Source of the DNA: UBA7236 sp035439505
GTDB lineage: Bacteria > Bacteroidota > Bacteroidia > Chitinophagales > BACL12
Direction of reading: 5' to 3'
Assembly (NCBI GenBank): GCA_035439505.1
Contig: DAORKJ010000083.1
Location: 1-17,625 of the forward strand
DNA: 17,625 nt
Below the pieces are notes generated by a model, which saw only the letters and a program-made list of their open reading frames with translations, searched no databases and was not told where the DNA came from. The first letter of the stretch is position 1. The number at the start of each line of letters is the position of its first letter. The translations under genes and the position numbers were made by a program. Below are positions 13,496 through 17,625 of the stretch, in pieces.

Positions 13496-15140
13496 ATTTT
13501 AAATGCCATTCTATTTCATTTTCCCAGTTTGCGCGTAAGTTTTGATCTACCGGAAAGAAAATTACGGATTCCGGAGGGCGGTTTTGTGACAAATCTCCGG
13601 GTGTCCATTTGCCATTTTTATCTGCATCAAGAATGGCTCGAATTTTATAAACGCCAGGGGTTAAGTATGATTGTTTAACTATATATGTGTTATCTGCGTT
13701 TTCGAATTTTAAAGTATCTAAATAAAATTCATCTATTATTGTCATATCAAATTTCATGAATTGAAAAATGATTGGACTTCCGCTTGTGTTTTTTATGGAA
13801 GTAGAAAGGGAAGCAAAAGCATCTATTTTTTTCACTGTTAGTTTGATGGTATCAGCGGTATTGTATAACCCGAAAATATCCTGAGTTGCTTTTTCGGGAA
13901 TTATTATGGTATAATTTTTTTCAGGTTTCCAATTGTAATTGATACGCATTTTTCGTGCATCCAGAGAATCAATTTGTAAGGTATAATCTGTCACCGGAAT
14001 GGAATCCTGCAATATTTGTATGGTAGTATTGGTAACGGTTTTAATAGGATTGTAAAAAAGATAATCAATTGGTTTTCCCGGAACCCATTCGGCTCTGGCA
14101 TTTGGGTCACCGCCTTTTGCAAGCGTAATTACATTTTTAGTGAATGTATTTAATGACTTTAAAAAATTGGAATCAGCAGGAAACTCTTTTGTTTCAATAA
14201 TTTTTTCAATTAACGTAGTATCAAAACTGATACTTAATTGATGTGTGTCTAATAAATAATTGGTATGCCAAAAAAGAATAGTATCGTTACTTATGTTCCT
14301 GGTAAAAAAGTAATCAGCAGTATCAGTACCGGTATAATTAATTTTGGTATCCGTTGCATTTTTTGCGAACACTAAACGTGTTTGTCCATACCGTGTACTT
14401 TTTGCCTCAAGTAAGTTTTGTTTTATTTTATTTTCTGAATATAGGAAGAGTTTTTGATTGGTGATATTACTGTCTATAGTTAGGGTACTGGATTGAAATG
14501 CAATTTTTTCGTTGGGTAAATCGTAGAAGTAATTAAAATTTTGATCCTCTATTGCATATAATTTATACGTACCTGATTTGATATTGTTGATGATAAAATT
14601 TCCAGTCGCATCTGTTTTTGCAAAATAATAGGGTTTGGAAGTAGTGAACGAGGTATCAGTTGGATTTTCATATAATACCACATAAGTTTTTGTTGCAGGT
14701 GCAGCTGTAAGTAAATCAATCACTTTACCTGAAACTTGTAGTGAGTCAATAAATGAACCGGTTGAAAATACATACGTGAAATTTTCCTTCACATTGCCCG
14801 CAGTATTGTCTTTTATTGCCTGTCCGAAATTGATGGTATAAGTGGTTGCCGGTTTTAATGTATCCTTTAATGATATGGTTAACGTTTTGCCTTTTAATTT
14901 ATACTCGGGTGTTTCGTTTAAAGGGGGAGAGATGACTATTTGATTAAATACATCATTTAATATAATGTATTCGTTAAACTTTATGGTGATGGTATTTGAT
15001 GTAAAATTGACAGATGCTGAATCCGGTTCATAATCTAAAACCGTCGGCGGCGTCACATCTTTTGGTCCGCCTGATGGTGCAACCTGATTAGCACAACCTG
15101 CTATTATTAATAATACTATAGTAATAAGGAAAATTCGCAT
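13494..15140 (-). CDS. lipoprotein with N-terminal SbsA-like Ig domain
   Basis: This 548-aa protein has a lipoprotein signal: a hydrophobic stretch at 3-13, lipobox IAGC, and Cys16 as the lipidation site. It is followed by ANQVAPSGGPKDVTPP, the typical opening of a family found throughout Bacteroidota. Residues 29-130 fit the SbsA Ig-like (Big_5) domain (ITIKFNEYIILND, SPPLNETPEYKLKGKTLTI, TTYTINFGQAIKDNTAGN, YVFSTG). Residues 134-205 resemble a carboxypeptidase-regulatory-like beta-sandwich (VSGKVIDL, TDATGNFIINNIKSGTYKLYAIED). The remainder is beta-rich with no named domain. It is probably anchored in the outer membrane, and its function is unknown. The start codon is fixed by the lipoprotein signal and by a TATCTTTG promoter box 8 bases upstream. 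Confidence 0.88.
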   Translation of the reverse strand: MRIFLITIVLLIIAGCANQVAPSGGPKDVTPPTVLDYEPDSASVNFTSNTITIKFNEYIILNDVFNQIVISPPLNETPEYKLKGKTLTISLKDTLKPATTYTINFGQAIKDNTAGNVKENFTYVFSTGSFIDSLQVSGKVIDLLTAAPATKTYVVLYENPTDTSFTTSKPYYFAKTDATGNFIINNIKSGTYKLYAIEDQNFNYFYDLPNEKIAFQSSTLTIDSNITNQKLFLYSENKIKQNLLEAKSTRYGQTRLVFAKNATDTKINYTGTDTADYFFTRNISNDTILFWHTNYLLDTHQLSISFDTTLIEKIIETKEFPADSNFLKSLNTFTKNVITLAKGGDPNARAEWVPGKPIDYLFYNPIKTVTNTTIQILQDSIPVTDYTLQIDSLDARKMRINYNWKPEKNYTIIIPEKATQDIFGLYNTADTIKLTVKKIDAFASLSTSIKNTSGSPIIFQFMKFDMTIIDEFYLDTLKFENADNTYIVKQSYLTPGVYKIRAILDADKNGKWTPGDLSQNRPPESVIFFPVDQNLRANWENEIEWHLK

Positions 15141-15148
15141 TGGTGTTG

Positions 15149-15156
15149 CAAAGATA
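15149..15156 (-). promoter_or_regulatory. -7 promoter element (TATCTTTG) of the lipoprotein gene
   Basis: Minus-strand TATCTTTG lies 8 bases before the ATG, a perfect match to TAnnTTTG. No good -33 TTG is found at 17-23 bases. A transcript from here would start within a few bases of the ATG. Confidence 0.5.
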
Positions 15157-15211
15157 GAAATTCACTTAACGGCTATAACGCCAAAGCGATTGTTTGTTCA
15201 AAAATCTTTTA

Positions 15212-15248
15212 CTTAAATAATAATGAAACGAATTTGATATTATTTAAG
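15212..15248 (-). terminator. AT-rich hairpin downstream of mnmG
   Basis: CTTAAATAATA (15212-15222) and TATTATTTAAG (15238-15248) are a perfect 11-bp stem with a 15-base loop. Past one mismatch the stem can be extended by CTTTT/AAAAG, so on the minus strand it ends near a U-containing tail. It lies 49 bp after the mnmG stop and separates mnmG from the lipoprotein promoter. Confidence 0.55.
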
Positions 15249-15296
15249 AAAAAGTGATGTAAGTAATTGAAATACAGGGAGTTATAACAAAACATT

Positions 15297-17159
15297 TCAA
15301 CGACCGATATGAATCATCAAAACAGCAATATCACTTGGAGAAACACCGCTTATTCTACTTGCTTGTCCAAGCGTTTTCGGTTTTATTTTACTGAGTTTTT
15401 CTCTGGCTTCAGATGATATGGAATGTAATTGATGATAGTTTATAGCATCATGAATGATGATATTTTCTAGACGCAACATTTTATCTACGAGTTCTTTTTC
15501 TTTGGAGATGTACCCTTCATATTTAATTGAAATCTCAGCTTGCTCTCTAAATTCCGTTTCGTATTGAAGTAGCTCTGTATCGAGATTACTATTTAATCCT
15601 ATTAGATCGTTCAGACCAATATGTGGTCTGCTAAGTAACTGGCCAACTTTAGTTTTTTGTTTAATTACTGTTGAACCTTTTGATTCAAGCATCCCATTTA
15701 CCTGGTCCGGATCTACCGAAAGATTACGCAAGAAATCTATCAGTTTAGTAGTAGCTGAAATTTTTTCATTCACTCGTTTTAAGCGCTCATCCGATGCCAA
15801 TCCAATGGCATGCGACTTTTGAGTAAGGCGAATATCTGCATTATCTTGTCGCAACAATACTCTATACTCCGCCCTGGAGGTAAACATTCTATATGGTTCT
15901 TCAGTACCTTTATTAATTAAGTCATCAACCAAAACCCCTATATACCCTTCACTTCTATCTATCTGGAATGGAGCTTTTTCAGCTACAGATAAAGCTGCAT
16001 TAATACCGGCCATTAACCCCTGACAAGCAGCTTCTTCATACCCGGTTGTTCCATTAATCTGGCCTGCGAAGAATAGGTTTTTTATCAACCTTGTCTCCAA
16101 AGTATGGCTCAATTGCACCGGTGGGAAGTAGTCGTATTCTATAGCATAACCCGGCCTGAACATTTTCACATCTTCAAATCCCTGAATTTTTTTCAATGCT
16201 GCATATTGCACTTCTTCCGGTAAGCTGGTAGAAAACCCATTAATATATACCTCTACGGTATTCCAACCTTCGGGCTCTACAAATATCTGGTGGCGTTCTT
16301 TTGAAGCAAAGCGGTCTATTTTATCTTCTATACTAGGACAATATCTTGGACCCGGTCCTTTAATCCTGCCTGAATACATAGGAGACCTATCGAAACCGGT
16401 CCTTAAAACCTCATGCACAGCATCAGAAGTATAGGTAATCCAGCAGCTTCTTTGTTTAGCCAGAGGTTTAGTATCGGTATAAGAAAACTTCTGAGGAACT
16501 TCATCTCCTAGTTGTTCCTCCATGAGGTTGTAATTCAAACTTCTGCCATCAACCCTTGGGGGGGTTCCGGTTTTCATTCTTCCACTTTCAAATCCCAGAC
16601 TTATAAGTTGTTCAGTAATACCGGTCGCAGCCTTTTCTGCAACACGACCACCACCAAAGTTTTTTTCTCCTATATGTATTAAACCATTTAAGAATGTTCC
16701 ATTGGTAAGAACTACCGCCTTAGATGGTATTTCCATTCCCAGGCTTGTCCGCACCCCCGCAATTCTTCCATCCTTAATCAGCAAACCCGCCACAGTATCC
16801 TGCCAAAAATCTACATTTTTGTTTTGTTCCAGCATGTATCTCCATTCGGCGGCAAACATCATTCTATCGCTTTGAGCCCTTGGACTCCACATAGCAGGTC
16901 CTTTACTCAGGTTCAACATCCTGAACTGAATAGCACTTTTATCGGTCACAATCCCCGAATAGCCACCCAAAGCATCGATCTCCCTCACTATCTGACCTTT
17001 CGCCACACCTCCCATAGCTGGGTTGCAGCTCATTTGGGCAATAGTCTGCATGTTCATGGTCACAAGCATCACCTTCGCCCCCATATTAGCGGCAGCAGCG
17101 GCAGCTTCGCACCCGGCATGACCGGCACCCACAACTATAACATCATATTCTTTGAACAT
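15297..17159 (-). CDS. mnmG: tRNA uridine-5-carboxymethylaminomethyl(34) synthesis protein MnmG
   Basis: This 620-aa protein is full length for the family. With MnmE it uses FAD, a methylene donor and GTP hydrolysis to modify U34 in tRNAs reading split codon boxes, in the cytosol. The N-terminal FAD-binding loop VVGAGHAGCEAA (9-20) is followed by SCNPAMGGVAKGQIVREIDALGG (44-66). Both family signatures are present: GPGPRYCPSIEDK (268-280) and AGQINGTTGYEEAACQG (365-381). The helical tRNA/MnmE-interacting C-terminus ends GVSPSDIAVLMIHIGR. The start is fixed by the FAD motif and by a promoter box 7 bases upstream. In many bacteria mnmG lies beside the replication origin; here the upstream DNA carries four parS-like sites. 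Confidence 0.97.
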   Translation of the reverse strand: MFKEYDVIVVGAGHAGCEAAAAAANMGAKVMLVTMNMQTIAQMSCNPAMGGVAKGQIVREIDALGGYSGIVTDKSAIQFRMLNLSKGPAMWSPRAQSDRMMFAAEWRYMLEQNKNVDFWQDTVAGLLIKDGRIAGVRTSLGMEIPSKAVVLTNGTFLNGLIHIGEKNFGGGRVAEKAATGITEQLISLGFESGRMKTGTPPRVDGRSLNYNLMEEQLGDEVPQKFSYTDTKPLAKQRSCWITYTSDAVHEVLRTGFDRSPMYSGRIKGPGPRYCPSIEDKIDRFASKERHQIFVEPEGWNTVEVYINGFSTSLPEEVQYAALKKIQGFEDVKMFRPGYAIEYDYFPPVQLSHTLETRLIKNLFFAGQINGTTGYEEAACQGLMAGINAALSVAEKAPFQIDRSEGYIGVLVDDLINKGTEEPYRMFTSRAEYRVLLRQDNADIRLTQKSHAIGLASDERLKRVNEKISATTKLIDFLRNLSVDPDQVNGMLESKGSTVIKQKTKVGQLLSRPHIGLNDLIGLNSNLDTELLQYETEFREQAEISIKYEGYISKEKELVDKMLRLENIIIHDAINYHQLHSISSEAREKLSKIKPKTLGQASRISGVSPSDIAVLMIHIGR

Positions 17160-17166
17160 CCTGATG

Positions 17167-17174
17167 CAAAGATA
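17167..17174 (-). promoter_or_regulatory. -7 promoter element (TATCTTTG) of mnmG
   Basis: Minus-strand TATCTTTG ends 7 bases before the mnmG ATG. The nearest -33-like sequence is TTTA at 17195-17192, 17 bases upstream, which directly adjoins the first parS-like site (17196-17209). ParB binding there could affect mnmG transcription; this last point is inference. Confidence 0.6.
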
Positions 17175-17194
17175 AATAAGAAGTATGGGATTAA

Positions 17195-17210
17195 AGTTCC
17201 ACGTGGAACA
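17195..17210. promoter_or_regulatory. parS: parS-like centromere site 1
   Basis: AGTTCCACGTGGAACA contains the perfect 14-bp palindrome GTTCCACGTGGAAC (17196-17209). The established bacterial parS consensus is TGTTTCACGTGAAACA, and the GTTCCACGTGGAAC variant is the form known from Pseudomonas chromosomes. ParB dimers bind this site and spread to organise origin-proximal DNA for segregation. Confidence 0.8.
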
Positions 17211-17337
17211 TGGGGAACCTACCTATCGGCAGGCAGGCGCGGATCCCGGTGGTGCGGGGCGCGGATTTTGCGGATAGTCGCGGATTTTTTATTGTTTGGG
17301 TGTTTCGTGTAGAATGATTAAATCCCCCCACCTCCGT

Positions 17338-17363
17338 AGGGGCGTCCCCACGTGGGCGCCCCT
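17338..17363. repeat. GC-rich palindrome with a CCCACGTGGG core
   Basis: AGGGGCG (17338-17344) and CGCCCCT (17357-17363) pair around a region whose centre, CCCACGTGGG (17347-17356), is itself a perfect palindrome. It is not a parS match (no GTT/AAC arms). It resembles the hairpins of the 98-bp repeat in design: a CACGTG centre inside G/C-rich arms. Confidence 0.6.
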
Positions 17364-17383
17364 AATTTGAATTCATGCCCAAC

Positions 17384-17399
17384 CGTTCCACGTGGAACC
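17384..17399. promoter_or_regulatory. parS: parS-like centromere site 2
   Basis: CGTTCCACGTGGAACC contains the same perfect palindrome (17385-17398). It lies 189 bp from site 1 and joins directly to the second copy of the module described at 17214-17470. Confidence 0.8.
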
Positions 17400-17510
17400 T
17401 ACCTATCGGCAGGCAGGCGCTGAACCCGGCGTGGCGGGTCGTGGATTTTGGCTGATGGTCGCGGATTTTTGTACGATGTATAATAGATGGATGATATTGG
17501 GTGTTCCCTG

Positions 17511-17526
17511 TGTTCCACGTGGAACG
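17511..17526. promoter_or_regulatory. parS: parS-like centromere site 3
   Basis: TGTTCCACGTGGAACG contains the perfect palindrome at 17512-17525. An imperfect half-site-like TGTTCC lies just before it (about 17502-17507) and TGGAAC just after it (17534-17539). Confidence 0.82.
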
Positions 17527-17580
17527 TTAAAAATGGAACACGGGTGGGACGGATTTAACTGATTGGGACGGATTTTTTAT

Positions 17581-17596
17581 TGTTTCACGTGGAACG
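17581..17596. promoter_or_regulatory. parS: parS-like centromere site 4
   Basis: TGTTTCACGTGGAACG differs from site 3 at one base and is closer to the universal consensus in its left half. It is 70 bp from site 3, and the 29-bp sequences 17511-17539 and 17581-17609 are identical except for that base. Confidence 0.78.
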
Positions 17597-17625
17597 TTAA
17601 AAATGGAACCTGCCTGGTGGAAGAA

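Larger units (their letters stand above)
17214..17470 (+). repeat. duplicated module between parS sites (copies 17214-17290 and 17394-17470)
   Basis: The first 27 bases of each copy (17214-17240 and 17394-17420) are identical. They contain CTATCGGCAGGCAGGCGC and begin with the GGAAC that forms the right arm of a parS palindrome in copy 2. The remaining 50 or so bases are similar but diverged, both ending in GTCGCGGATTTTT. Further short repeats tie the block together: a 17-mer starting CGGATTTTTTATTG at 17281 and 17569, and GGGACGGATTT at 17546 and 17565. No gene is visible in the whole 17160-17625 stretch. Confidence 0.8.

Noticed and set aside
13403..13678. 91-aa plus-strand open frame
   Set aside because: Mostly antisense to the lipoprotein gene, with no signal or motif of its own.
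16824..17312. 162-aa plus-strand open frame spanning the mnmG start
   Set aside because: It is antisense to the conserved FAD-binding part of mnmG and extends through the parS site and promoter; a shadow frame.

Overview
The window reads as an AT-rich chromosomal segment from a member of the Bacteroidota, probably a draft or metagenome-assembled genome because it holds a 100-base run of N inside a gene. The evidence for the phylum is a protein with SprB-type repeats and a gliding-motility/type IX secretion C-terminal domain (10991-12871), a lipoprotein with an N-terminal SbsA-like Ig domain, two DUF2147 proteins, signal peptides ending in Ala-Gln, weak or absent Shine-Dalgarno sequences, and several promoters with the Bacteroidota -7 element TAnnTTTG (TATCTTTG or TATCTTTA) just upstream of start codons.

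Layout. 43-1194: two tandem paralogous small outer-membrane beta-barrel-like proteins that share an almost identical internal tract. 1369-1803: a small protein with an MSY(D/N)LMVF-type N-terminus and a pentapeptide-like C-terminus. 1819-2166: a three-copy 98-bp tandem repeat carrying a CACGTG hairpin, running into a degenerate octamer array. 2164-3038 (-): two DUF2147 secreted proteins. 3211-3783: nadD. 3784-4215: a 432-bp intergenic stretch with short direct repeats. 4216-5229: nadA. 5231-5882 (-): two back-to-back ArsR-like regulators. 5977-8325 (-): tsaB and an M28 metallopeptidase, joined stop-to-start. 8431-10718 (-): rpmH, rnpA, yidD and a C-terminal processing protease (S41) containing the assembly gap. 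10991-12871 (-): the SprB/gliding C-terminal domain protein. 13042-13239: a 65-aa small protein. 13494-15140 (-): the Ig-domain lipoprotein. 15297-17159 (-): mnmG. 17160-17625: a gene-free, repeat-rich block.

The most notable element is the right-hand end. Four sites matching the ParB-binding parS palindrome (GTTCCACGTGGAAC, one with a single substitution) lie within about 400 bp, directly upstream of mnmG and embedded in duplicated modules. rpmH, rnpA, yidD and mnmG are classic origin-neighbourhood genes in many bacteria. All of them are transcribed leftward, away from the parS block. I infer that this is the chromosome-segregation centromere and that the replication origin is near or beyond the right edge. 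No parA, parB or dnaA is visible.

Functionally the window is mostly housekeeping: NAD synthesis (nadD, nadA), tRNA modification (tsaB for t6A, mnmG for xmnm5U34), tRNA 5' maturation (rnpA), ribosome (rpmH), membrane-insertion support (yidD) and envelope proteolysis (S41, M28). Bacteroidota-specific envelope and secreted proteins are interspersed. I see no prophage, insertion sequence, CRISPR array, tRNA or rRNA gene.
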